A DNA stretch of 64,000 nt from Umezawaea endophytica (GTDB lineage Bacteria; Actinomycetota; Actinomycetes; Mycobacteriales; Pseudonocardiaceae), in NCBI RefSeq assembly GCF_025061645.1, contig NZ_JANYMP010000005.1, positions 28,522 through 92,521 of the forward strand, written 5' to 3'. The notes under the pieces were generated by a model, which saw only the letters and a program-made list of their open reading frames with translations, had not been told where the DNA came from and did no database searches. Positions 1 through 8,157 of this stretch are shown in pieces. Made by a program: the position numbers and the translations under genes. Positions within the stretch are counted from its first letter, which is position 1, and each line of letters opens with the position of its first letter.

Positions 1-950
1 ACCTGACCCGCTACCGGCTCCTCCGGGCGTGGGCGCACATGCTGGGCGGCGAGTTGGGGCGCGCGAGTGCCGGGCTGCGGGAAGCCACCGCGGGACGCCC
101 GGCCGCCGATCCGCGCGACGAGCTGTTCGCGGCGGCGATCGAGATCGGCGTCGCTCGACGGCTCGGGGAGAACGCCGACCTCCTGAGCGCGTGGCCCCGC
201 GCGCGTGACGCGATCATGCGGTGCCCGGTGGACCTGTACGTGCTGCAACCGATCGGGGAGATCGCGGTGGTCGCTGCGCGCCTGCGCAAGGAAGCCTGGG
301 TGGCACCCCACCTGGCGGAGGCGGAGACGCTGCTGGAGCACCTCGGCCGACCGCCGCTGTGGAGCGCCCCGCTGCACTGGTACGCCGCGCAGGCGGCCAT
401 CGCGGCGGGGGCACCGGCCAAGGCGTTGCACCACGCGTCGCTCATCAAGGCCATGGCCGACGGCACCCCGCTCGCCGCCACCCTGGCCGAGGCGGTCCAC
501 TGCTGGCTGCGGGTCCTCGCGGGCGACGTGGACGTGCTCGCGGTGCAGAGGGCCGCGCGTTCGATGCAGGAGGCGGGCCTGACGTGGGACGCCGCCCAAC
601 TCGCGGGCCAGGCGGCCATCCGCACTCCGGATCGCCGCGCGATGAGCACGTTGCTCACGTGCGCGCGCTCGTTGCGGGACCACAGGGACAACAGGGACCA
701 CAGGGACGCCGCCTCGCCCACCTGCCCGCAGAGCGACCGGCCCGGTCCCGATCTCAGCGACCGCGAACTCGAGGTGGCCGAACTCGTCGTGGCGGGCCTG
801 ACCCACCGGCAGATCGGCGAACGGCTGTTCATCTCGGCCAAGACCGTGGAGCACCACATCGCCCGCATCAGGCGGCGCATCGGCGCGGGCAATCGCGCCG
901 ATCTGCTGGCGCAGCTCAGGCTTCAGCTCGCCGCACGGGACTCGGCCTAG
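1..950 (+). CDS. LuxR-type transcriptional regulator, 5' end outside window
   Basis: The reading frame is open from the left edge, so the gene is 5'-truncated; an internal ATG at 39 is probably not the start. About 316 residues are visible: an alpha-helical middle typical of large STAND/LuxR regulators, then a C-terminal LuxR/GerE helix-turn-helix (DLSDRELEVAELVVAGLTHR, followed by KTVEHHIARIRRRI). It runs convergently into the dynamin operon and its TAG stop overlaps the neighbouring stop in a shared CTAG. In mycobacteria the iniBAC operon is controlled by IniR, a large regulator with a LuxR-type C-terminus encoded next door. A similar role here is inference from position and domain only. 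Confidence 0.85.
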   Translation, partial: LTRYRLLRAWAHMLGGELGRASAGLREATAGRPAADPRDELFAAAIEIGVARRLGENADLLSAWPRARDAIMRCPVDLYVLQPIGEIAVVAARLRKEAWVAPHLAEAETLLEHLGRPPLWSAPLHWYAAQAAIAAGAPAKALHHASLIKAMADGTPLAATLAEAVHCWLRVLAGDVDVLAVQRAARSMQEAGLTWDAAQLAGQAAIRTPDRRAMSTLLTCARSLRDHRDNRDHRDAASPTCPQSDRPGPDLSDRELEVAELVVAGLTHRQIGERLFISAKTVEHHIARIRRRIGAGNRADLLAQLRLQLAARDSA

Positions 951-2401
951 TCACCGAGCCTGCTCACCACACCTTCGCAACTGCGCACCACGATCCGCGC
1001 CAGTTCGACGAAAGCGCGGCTGGACATGGGGCTCTCCGCCCAGCGCTGCCACCGCGCCAGCACCAGCGCCACGGCCTCGCGCTGCTCCTCCCGCGTCGCG
1101 TCCGGTCGTAGGGCGAGCCGGGACCACGCGGTGCTCCCCGCCCCGCCGAGCAGCCGTTCGGCCTCCGCCTTCGCGTCGGCGGGCATGGCCACCGTCCCCG
1201 AACGCACCACACCGATCGCGCGGAGTTCGGCGAACTCGTGCGCGTCGGCCAGCACGCGTTCGACGGCGGTCGACAGCGCCGCCGCCTCCGGGTTCGGGCG
1301 CTCCCGCAGCACGGTGTCCAGTGCCAGCAACGCCGAACGAGCCTTGAGCAGGTCGCGCCGCTCGGCGAACAGGACGGACAGCGTCTCGCGCAACTCGTCC
1401 AGACCGCTGCGGCGCACCAGTTCGGCGGCCAGGCGCGCGGGGTCGTCGAAGCCCTGCCGGATGAGCACGACGGCGAGGCGGATCCCGAAGAGCCCGAACC
1501 TCGCGAGCAGCCGCGCGTGGTCCGGCCCGGCACGGGTGAACCTGTCCACCGACAGCATCGCCGCCTCGACCTCGTCACGCGGCGCCGCGGCGAGTTCGGC
1601 GAGCGCGGCGAACTCGTCCTGCCGAAGCGTGCGTGCGGTCTGCGCGATCAGCCCGGCGACCGGCACCACGGTCTGGCACAGCTTGCGCAGCCGCGGATCC
1701 GAGCGGTAGCGCTGGGCGATCCGCCGTGCGGACATCAGGGCATCGATCCGGCCGACGCCCACCTCGTCCGCGCGGGAGAGCACGGCGATGGTGTTGACGG
1801 GAGTCGCCCTGGCCACGCCGCGGTCGTGGAACGACTCCAGCAGCCCCAGGTCGGCGCTGTGCAGGTGGCGCATCAGGTAGATCACCGCGTCCGCGTCGCT
1901 CGGCTCGTCCTCCGGGGCCAGGAACCGGGTGGCCGCCGCGGAGACGTCGCCCGAGATCGAGGCGATGCCGGGGGTGTCGATCAACGTGGTGTCCCGCAGC
2001 CCCTGCGTCGGCCAGTCCACCGACAGGCGTTCGACGGCGTCCGGCTCGATGCCGTCGAGGTCGACGCGCAGTGCGCCGTCCACGCGGTTCACCGGCAGTT
2101 GCCGGGCCGACCCGTCGCGGGGGTGCAGGGTCACCCTCGGGCTGTGGCCGTGCCGGTACCAGATGACCACGCGGGTGCACTCGCCCGCGTCGGTCGGCGC
2201 GATCTCCTCCCCCACCAACGCGTTGAGCAGCGTGGACTTGCCCGCCTTGACCTTGCCCGCGATGGCCACCCGCAGCGGCTCGTCCATGCGGTCGAGCTGC
2301 CTGCGCAACAGCTCGGCGGTCTCGACGTCGTCCCGGTAGACCTCGATCGCGTCGCGCAGCAACGAGCGCACCTCACCGGCGAGGTGGTTCCTCCCGCTCA
2401 C
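947..2401 (-). CDS. Dynamin-like GTPase (IniC-like)
   Basis: A 484-residue protein starting at GTG. The GTPase motifs are clear: P-loop GKVKAGKSTLLNAL near residue 50, G3 LIDTPGIAS near 143, and a G4-like LSRADE near 210. The rest is helical, as in bacterial dynamin-like proteins, without an obvious membrane segment. Its GTGA start overlaps the stop of the upstream dynamin gene, so the two are translationally coupled and probably form a pair like mycobacterial IniA/IniC, which act in membrane remodelling under cell-wall stress. The family call is firm; equivalence to IniC rests on gene order. Confidence 0.85.
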   Translation of the reverse strand: MSGRNHLAGEVRSLLRDAIEVYRDDVETAELLRRQLDRMDEPLRVAIAGKVKAGKSTLLNALVGEEIAPTDAGECTRVVIWYRHGHSPRVTLHPRDGSARQLPVNRVDGALRVDLDGIEPDAVERLSVDWPTQGLRDTTLIDTPGIASISGDVSAAATRFLAPEDEPSDADAVIYLMRHLHSADLGLLESFHDRGVARATPVNTIAVLSRADEVGVGRIDALMSARRIAQRYRSDPRLRKLCQTVVPVAGLIAQTARTLRQDEFAALAELAAAPRDEVEAAMLSVDRFTRAGPDHARLLARFGLFGIRLAVVLIRQGFDDPARLAAELVRRSGLDELRETLSVLFAERRDLLKARSALLALDTVLRERPNPEAAALSTAVERVLADAHEFAELRAIGVVRSGTVAMPADAKAEAERLLGGAGSTAWSRLALRPDATREEQREAVALVLARWQRWAESPMSSRAFVELARIVVRSCEGVVSRLGD

Positions 2402-4197
2402 CGCGCCGTCCCGACCCGGTCGACCAGCGCGTCCGCGGCCGTGGCGAGGTGCGCGATGCGGTCCAGTTCGGCCCGCACGTCCCGGATGCGCTTGTCCCGC
2501 TCACCGCGGTCGGAGTCGACCGCGCGCTGCGCGGACTTCATCGACTCGCTGAGCGATCGGGACAGTTCCGCGGCGCGGCCGGTGAAGTGGTCCCGCAGGT
2601 CGCGCTGGAGTTCGCGCAGCACGTCCCTCGACTCCTTGCCGAGTTGGAACACCACGTCGTCGACGAAGCGCCGCACGGCGAGCTTGGCCTCCGACCGCCT
2701 GCGTTCCAGCATGCGCTTGCGCTCGTCCTTGACGACCTTGCGGCCCAGCAGCACACCCGCGGCCACCGAGAGCGGGTTGAGCAGGGCGAGCCCTCCGATC
2801 GTGCTCAGCATGCCGATCATGAGCGTGCCGCCGTAGCCGCCGCGCAGGCCCACGATCAGCTTCTGCCCGAACCCGAACGCCTCCGGACGGCCGAACTCGA
2901 GCGGGATCGCCTGGCTGAGGGGGGCCTCCGGGTCGTGGGTGTGCAGGTCCGGCAGCACCCCGCCACCGTCGTCGGCGAAGTGGTCGCCGACCTGTCCGGC
3001 CAGCCACCGGGCGCGCTGGTTGGTCCACACGAAGTTGGCCGACGCGGCGGCGGCCACCCGTTGCAGGACCCAGCCGACGAACTGCTCCTCCACCAGCGCC
3101 GGATCGATCCCGTCCAGCTCGGCTTCGGCGTCCCGCGTGATCTTGCGCATCCGGTCGCGCAGGTCGTACTCGACGTCCGAGATCAGGTCGCCGACACCGT
3201 CGTTGAGGGTCTGCTGCCACCGCGCCGAGCGCTCCCGCAGGGCGTCCGCCCGCCGCTTGGCCTCGCGCAGCCCCGACAGAAGGTCCTCGGCGCGGTCCGG
3301 GTCCCGCAGGGCCGTCAGCTCGGCCCCCATCGCGGTGGTGAGCTGCACGGCCGCCCCGCGCACGTCGTGCACGACGGACCGGGTGGCCAGTTCCGCGGCT
3401 CGCCCGACGATGCGGTCGCGCAGGTGGTTGAGCAGCAGGGGGAAGCCGGACTCGTGGTTGAGCGCCTGGTCGCCCTCGCGCACGGCGTGCAGGCGCAGCA
3501 CCGAGGACACCGGCAGCAGGTCAGCGGACAGGTCGGCGGCGGCCAGGTGCGCGCGGTCGCGCTCGGCGATCCGCCGCCAGTCCGGGTACAGGTCGATCTT
3601 CGTGAGGACGCACACGACGGTCGGGCACACCCGTGCCGCCTGCCGCAGGAACTCCAGTTCGGTGGCCGTGTACTCCTGCGCCGCGTCGGAGACCATGAGC
3701 ACGGCGTCCGCGGACGGCAGCGCGGTCATCGTCGTCGCGCCGTGCACCGATCCCAGCCCACCCACGCCGGGGGTGTCCACCAGGCACAGACCTCCGGCGA
3801 GCACCGAACGCGGGATGCCGACCTCCGCGTGCCGCAGCCCGCGCCGGTTGCCGGGGTTGCCCGCCTCGGACACGTGGTCGGCGAGCTGCTCGACGGGCAC
3901 CTCGGTGCGCACCGCCGTCTCGCCGACCAGGACCACGTTCGGGGACTCCGCGTAGCGCACGACCGTGGGCACCGCGGTGGCCACGTCGTCGTCCACCGGG
4001 CACACCGGGGCGTTGACGAGCGCGTTGACCAGGTGGCTCTTGCCCTGCTTGAACTCCCCCACGACGAGCACGCGCACGGTCGGGTCCAGCAGCCGCTGCC
4101 TGGTCTGCGCCAGCCGACCGGCCAGGTCGTCACGGCCGTAGGCGTTCGCCGCCTTCAACGCGAGGTCGACCACCTCGACCGGTGTCCGTCCGCTCAC
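2398..4197 (-). CDS. Dynamin-like GTPase (IniA-like)
   Basis: A 599-residue bacterial dynamin-like protein. Motifs: P-loop GEFKQGKSHLVNAL near residue 50, LVDTPGVGG near 140, TKID (LTKIDLYPDW) near 205. A hydrophobic hairpin near residues 455-490 (LMIGMLSTIGGLALLNPL) looks like the membrane paddle, followed by a charged helical C-terminus. I chose GTG at 4197 because GGAGAGGAG lies 6 nt upstream; an in-frame GTG at 4218 has no such site. Coupled to the downstream dynamin gene by a four-base overlap. By family it should bind membrane and remodel it on GTP hydrolysis; the IniB-like gene upstream supports an iniBAC-type operon. Confidence 0.87.
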   Translation of the reverse strand: MSGRTPVEVVDLALKAANAYGRDDLAGRLAQTRQRLLDPTVRVLVVGEFKQGKSHLVNALVNAPVCPVDDDVATAVPTVVRYAESPNVVLVGETAVRTEVPVEQLADHVSEAGNPGNRRGLRHAEVGIPRSVLAGGLCLVDTPGVGGLGSVHGATTMTALPSADAVLMVSDAAQEYTATELEFLRQAARVCPTVVCVLTKIDLYPDWRRIAERDRAHLAAADLSADLLPVSSVLRLHAVREGDQALNHESGFPLLLNHLRDRIVGRAAELATRSVVHDVRGAAVQLTTAMGAELTALRDPDRAEDLLSGLREAKRRADALRERSARWQQTLNDGVGDLISDVEYDLRDRMRKITRDAEAELDGIDPALVEEQFVGWVLQRVAAAASANFVWTNQRARWLAGQVGDHFADDGGGVLPDLHTHDPEAPLSQAIPLEFGRPEAFGFGQKLIVGLRGGYGGTLMIGMLSTIGGLALLNPLSVAAGVLLGRKVVKDERKRMLERRRSEAKLAVRRFVDDVVFQLGKESRDVLRELQRDLRDHFTGRAAELSRSLSESMKSAQRAVDSDRGERDKRIRDVRAELDRIAHLATAADALVDRVGTAR

Positions 4198-4310
4198 CGC
4201 CGCTCCTCTCCGGGACACGCGGCGACCGCGTCACCCAGGGGGTGACGCGGTCCAACCGCTGTGGCCAAGGGAAGGACATCCGGGGACATCCCGCCACTCG
4301 AACCGGTGGT

Positions 4311-5447
4311 TCAGCCGACGACGATGGCGTCCTCGACCTCGACGTCGTTGTTGGACAGGATGTCGGTGTCGGTCTCGGTGTTGAACGAGTCGTCGACGTC
4401 GACGCTGTTGTCGATGTCCGTCTCCGGCTCGAAGTTGAACGAGTCGTCGATGTCGACGCTGTTGTCCGTGTTCGTCTCGACGTCCGTGTCGATGTCCGTG
4501 TCGGTCTCGGTGTTGAAGGAGTCGTCCACGTCGACGCTGTTGTCGGTCTCGGTATTGAAGGAGTCGTCGACGCTGTTGTCGGTCTCGGTCTCGGTGTTGA
4601 ACGAGTCGTCGATGTCGACGCTGTTGTCGCTGTTGTCGCTGTTGTCGGTGTTCGTCTCGGTGTCGGTGTTGTACGAGTCGTCGACGTCGACGCTGTTGTC
4701 GGTGTCGTGCGAGTCCTCGTTCTGCCAGTCGTGGGAGTCGTTCTGGACGGTGTCGCTGCCGTTGGTGGCGACCGCGACGTTGCCGGAGCCGTAGGCCTCC
4801 ACATCGGTGGAGTAGTCGTTGGCCTCGTACTCGCCCGAGGCGTTCCCCCCACCGATCGACACGGCGCCGCCGGTGGCCGCGGAGGCCGAACCGACGTGGT
4901 TCACCTCGTTGTCGTCGCCCACGACGTTGCGGTCGCCGGTGGTCACGGTGCCGTTGATGTCGTCGCCCGCGGCGACGGCACCGTCACCCGAGGCGATCAC
5001 CGGGTCGTTGTCGAACCACTGCACCACGTCGCCGTCCGCCCAGATGTTCTGGTTCACGGAGTTGTCCAGCACCGTGTTGTGGCTGTCGCTCCACGAGTAG
5101 GTCTGGGTGATGTAGTGGATCTCCTGGATGGCCCCGTCCATCCCGCCGTCACCCCCGTGGCCGCCGTGACCCCCGTGGCCGCCGTGGCCGCCCTCCGGAG
5201 GTGGCGGAGGCGTGTGGTGCACCTGGGTGGTGTTGCCCCCGCCGTTGAGCTCGCGGTCGAAGGAGTTGCTCTGCGCCGTCTGCACGTTGTCCACGATCAG
5301 CGGCCGCGCGTCCCGCACGTCGTCGGCGCACAGGTCGTCGAAACCGTTCTCGCGCAGCACCTGGTGGGGGCTCGCGGTGAATTCGGCACGGGCACCCTCG
5401 TCGCCGAGCAACTGGAGGATGAACTGGAGAAGGCTCATGTTGGGCAT
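4311..5447 (-). CDS. IniB N-terminal domain protein with acidic repeats
   Basis: A 378-residue protein. Residues 1-60 match the IniB N-terminal domain (MSLLQFILQLLGDEG; AEFTASPHQVLRENGF). Then come a proline run and a Gly-Gly-His tract (86-99), a Gly/Asp/Asn-rich middle, and six imperfect acidic repeats (249-362) around VD(V/I)DDSFNTET. There is no signal peptide or membrane helix. ATG 5447 is chosen because GAGGAAAGG lies 8 nt upstream; GTG 5456 and ATG 5438 are alternatives. It precedes the two dynamins with a gap of about 110 bases, so it is probably the first gene of the operon. Its molecular role is unknown; mycobacterial IniB is also uncharacterised. Confidence 0.8.
   Translation of the reverse strand: MPNMSLLQFILQLLGDEGARAEFTASPHQVLRENGFDDLCADDVRDARPLIVDNVQTAQSNSFDRELNGGGNTTQVHHTPPPPPEGGHGGHGGHGGHGGDGGMDGAIQEIHYITQTYSWSDSHNTVLDNSVNQNIWADGDVVQWFDNDPVIASGDGAVAAGDDINGTVTTGDRNVVGDDNEVNHVGSASAATGGAVSIGGGNASGEYEANDYSTDVEAYGSGNVAVATNGSDTVQNDSHDWQNEDSHDTDNSVDVDDSYNTDTETNTDNSDNSDNSVDIDDSFNTETETDNSVDDSFNTETDNSVDVDDSFNTETDTDIDTDVETNTDNSVDIDDSFNFEPETDIDNSVDVDDSFNTETDTDILSNNDVEVEDAIVVG
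4362..4703 (-). repeat. Tandem acidic-peptide repeats inside the IniB-like gene
   Basis: About 340 bases encode at least six imperfect units of 14-25 residues with core VDVDDSFNTET separated by DN/TD spacers (protein residues 249-362). The DNA is made of gtc/gac/tcg-type triplets and is close to a tandem array, so it may vary in copy number between strains and be misassembled by short reads. Confidence 0.8.
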
Positions 5448-5480
5448 CGGTCGCACCTTTCCTCGGGGAAGCTGACATCA

Positions 5481-5492
5481 CGCTACGTAGCG
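5481..5492. promoter_or_regulatory. Palindrome CGCTACGTAGCG in the iniB-like/Hsp70 intergenic region
   Basis: A perfect 12-bp palindrome 34 bases upstream of the IniB-like start, in the 284-base gap between the divergent IniB-like and Hsp70-like genes. Position and symmetry suit an operator for one or both; the regulator is unknown, the LuxR-type protein at the left edge being the nearest candidate. No convincing -35/-10 pair was seen in the rest of the gap. Confidence 0.4.
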
Positions 5493-5731
5493 AATCCCGG
5501 TGCGCCATCGGTGTGTCCCCCCGGTTCTCCAAGCTGATCGATGGGGGATTTGAACGCCCCGTTAGGGGATCCGGGCTGCGGAGGCCTCCCAAAAGTTGGG
5601 GGCTCACCTGGGCTAATGATGACGGGACCGGCTGCGATACTCCAGATGGACGAGCCGGAACGACCGGGTGCGGCAGCGTGCCCCAGGTGACCGTCCGTCA
5701 CTGTCGTTGGTCTGGGTGGAGGGACGAGCGG

Positions 5732-7531
5732 ATGTCCTACGTGCTGGGTGTCGACCTCGGAACGACGTTCACGGCGGCCGCGATCTGCCACCGGGAGGCA
5801 GGCGACTGGGGGAAGGTGGAGGTCCTGCCGCTCGGCTCGAGATCCGCCGCGGTGAGCTCGGTGGTGTTCTTCGGCCCGGACGCGGCGGTGCTGTTCGGTG
5901 ACGCGGCCGAGCGCCGCGCGCTGGCCGCTCCGGACGGCGTGGCGAGGGAGTTCAAGCGCCGCATCGGCGACCGGACTCCGCTGCTGCTCGCGGGCGAGCC
6001 GCACACCGCCCACGAACTGGCCGCCCGGCTGGCCCGCTGGGTGGTCGACCGGGCGATCGAGCGCGAAGGCGGTGCGCCCGAGCAGGTCGCCATCACCCAC
6101 CCGGCCGGGTGGGGCGAGCACAAGAAGAGCCTGCTGGTCGACGCGCTGTCCGAGGTAGGACTCGGTGGCGCGAGACTGCTCAGCGAGCCGGAGGCGGCGG
6201 CGTTCGACTACAGCGGCGCCGAGCGGGTCGAGCCGGGCAGCGTCATCGCCGTGTACGACCTCGGCGGCGGCACGTTCGACGCGGCGGTGGTCCGCAAGGT
6301 CGACGACACCCGGTTCGAGCTGCTCGGCGAGCCCACCGGCGTCGACCGGCTCGGCGGCGTCGACTTCGACGAGGCCGTCTTCGAACACCTGCGCGCGACC
6401 GTCGCCAGAGGACTCGACGACCTGGCGCCGGACGACCCGGTGGCGATGTCCGCGGCGGCACGGCTCCGCCGTGAGTGCACCGAGGCCAAGGAAGCCCTCT
6501 CCACGGACACCGAGGTCACCATTCCGGTCCTGCTGCCCAGCGGGCACACCCAGGCGCGAATGGTGCGCGGCGAGCTCGAGGCGATGATCCGGCCCGCGCT
6601 GGACGAGACCGTCGAACTGCTGCGCGCCGCCATCCGTTCGGCGGGCGTGGCGGAGTCCGAGCTCGACGCCGTGCTGCTGGTCGGCGGCTCGTCGCGGATA
6701 CCACTGGTCAGCCAGCTACTGTCGCAGCGGCTCGGTCGCGCCGTCGCCGTGGACAGCGACCCGAAGAGCACCGTCGCGCAGGGCGCGGCCAGGGCCGTCG
6801 TCCCCGTCGCGCAAATCGTGGCCCCCGCCCCACAGCCTCCCGCCGAGCCGAGCAGTCCACCGGCACGACCGGAAGTCGCGGACATCCCGTTGGTGGTGTC
6901 GCCGCCGTCCACGACGCGCAGGCGTGTGCTGAGGCCACGGGTCCTGGTGGGAGCGGCGGTGCTCGCCGTGAGCGGGGTCGTCGCGATGGGCATCCACACC
7001 GTGAGCGACGTCGCGTCGACCAGTTCGGCCCTGGCGCCCACCACGGAGGTGGCCGCGGAGCAACCGGCACCGGTGCTTCCCGCCGAGGTACCGGTCGCCG
7101 AGCAGAAGTCACCCGCTGTTCGGCAGTTCGCACAGCCCAGTCCGACGACGCAGACGACCACCCGCAAGGCCAAGCCCGAACCGAACACCCCCGACGCGAG
7201 CCTGCCGACCACCGGCACCTCAGCCGCATCGTCCCGCTCGACCAGCACGTCGACGTCGGCGGCCAAACCGTTGTCGCGGCAATTGCCCCCGACGACCCAG
7301 GCCCCTCCGCCGACGACCCAGAACCCAGCACCGCAAACCGCGAATCCGCCACCCACCACGGATGACCCACCACCCGTCACCCAGGATCCCCCGCCCATCA
7401 CCCAGGATCCCGCGCCCACCGTGCAGAATCCCCCGCCCACGACCGAGGACCCGCCACCCGCCACTCAGGACCCACTCCCCACGACCGAGGATCCACCGCC
7501 CACCACGCAGGACCCGCCACCGACGCCGTGA
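5732..7531 (+). CDS. Hsp70-family protein with membrane anchor and Pro-rich tail
   Basis: A 599-residue protein starting at ATG 5732 (GGAGGG 8 nt upstream). Residues 1 to about 355 form an Hsp70/actin-type ATPase domain: VDLGTT at 7-12, YDLGGGTFDAAVV near 175, LVGGSSRIPL near 317. The Hsp70 substrate-binding domain is missing. Instead there is a linker, one membrane segment (LVGAAVLAVSGVVAM, about 406-420) and a long Thr/Pro tail with repeated PPPTTQDP units to the end. The cytoplasmic ATPase would therefore be anchored with the Pro-rich part outside. It diverges from the iniBAC-like operon, which suggests a shared envelope-stress role. Confidence 0.85.
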   Translation: MSYVLGVDLGTTFTAAAICHREAGDWGKVEVLPLGSRSAAVSSVVFFGPDAAVLFGDAAERRALAAPDGVAREFKRRIGDRTPLLLAGEPHTAHELAARLARWVVDRAIEREGGAPEQVAITHPAGWGEHKKSLLVDALSEVGLGGARLLSEPEAAAFDYSGAERVEPGSVIAVYDLGGGTFDAAVVRKVDDTRFELLGEPTGVDRLGGVDFDEAVFEHLRATVARGLDDLAPDDPVAMSAAARLRRECTEAKEALSTDTEVTIPVLLPSGHTQARMVRGELEAMIRPALDETVELLRAAIRSAGVAESELDAVLLVGGSSRIPLVSQLLSQRLGRAVAVDSDPKSTVAQGAARAVVPVAQIVAPAPQPPAEPSSPPARPEVADIPLVVSPPSTTRRRVLRPRVLVGAAVLAVSGVVAMGIHTVSDVASTSSALAPTTEVAAEQPAPVLPAEVPVAEQKSPAVRQFAQPSPTTQTTTRKAKPEPNTPDASLPTTGTSAASSRSTSTSTSAAKPLSRQLPPTTQAPPPTTQNPAPQTANPPPTTDDPPPVTQDPPPITQDPAPTVQNPPPTTEDPPPATQDPLPTTEDPPPTTQDPPPTP

Positions 7532-7574
7532 GTCCTGATCCCCTCTCCTCGGCACGTCGCGCTGTCCGTCCGAT

Positions 7575-8021
7575 GTGGACTCCACGTTCGGGCGAGGTGA
7601 ATGCGCCGTTCGGCCCACCGGCACTGGCCGGTGGGCTGGGACGATCATCGGCGAGAAGAAATCGTGGCTCCTCTCGGGCGTCGCCGTGACCGTGGTCGCC
7701 GCCGTCGTGGTCCTCGTCATCGTGCTCACGAGCGGACCGGACACCAGCACGGCGGATGGTGCCGCGAAGGCGGCCGTCACCGCGTTCGCCGACAAGGACA
7801 CGAAGGCGCTCACCGCACTCCTGTGTTCCGGCGCGTCGAACCCCCTCGACCAGGTCGCCCCTTCGCCGTTGGTCGGCGCCGAACTGGGCGCCGTCCGCCC
7901 GGACGGCGCCGACAACGCGGTCGCCGAGGTCTCCGTGACGTACGCCGATTCGACCGAGCCGACCGAGATGGGTTTGGCCAGGGAGAACGGCCGGTGGTGC
8001 CTAGCCTGGTTCGGGAACTGA
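7575..8021 (+). CDS. Small membrane-anchored protein, DUF4878/lipoprotein-like fold
   Basis: About 148 residues from GTG 7575. The start is uncertain: no good ribosome site is seen and the real start may lie closer to GEKKSWLLSG. One N-terminal membrane segment (LLSGVAVTVVAAVVVLVIVL) is followed by an external domain of about 95 residues with the layout of NTF2-like DUF4878 domains (AAVTAFADKDTKALTALLC, then strands ending GRWCLAWFGN). It contains two cysteines. It lies just after the Hsp70-like gene on the same strand and may belong to the same envelope module. Function unknown. Confidence 0.65.
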   Translation: MDSTFGRGECAVRPTGTGRWAGTIIGEKKSWLLSGVAVTVVAAVVVLVIVLTSGPDTSTADGAAKAAVTAFADKDTKALTALLCSGASNPLDQVAPSPLVGAELGAVRPDGADNAVAEVSVTYADSTEPTEMGLARENGRWCLAWFGN

Positions 8022-8055
8022 GTTCACCCGCGTGGGATGAGCAGACGATCGGCGG

Positions 8056-8084
8056 TTACGCCCGCCGACCGGCGCTCCTAGTGT
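8056..8084 (+). promoter_or_regulatory. Candidate promoter for the choice-of-anchor B gene
   Basis: TTACGC (8056-8061) and TAGTGT (8079-8084) are separated by 17 bases, a plausible housekeeping-sigma layout with a good TAnnnT -10. A leader of about 70 bases with GAGGAG precedes the ATG at 8158. Confidence 0.4.
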
Positions 8085-8157
8085 TGGAGCCTGATCGGAA
8101 AACCCTGCTCCCGGTCCGTTTCGGCGGTCCGGGATTTCCGGCGAGGAGCACAACACC

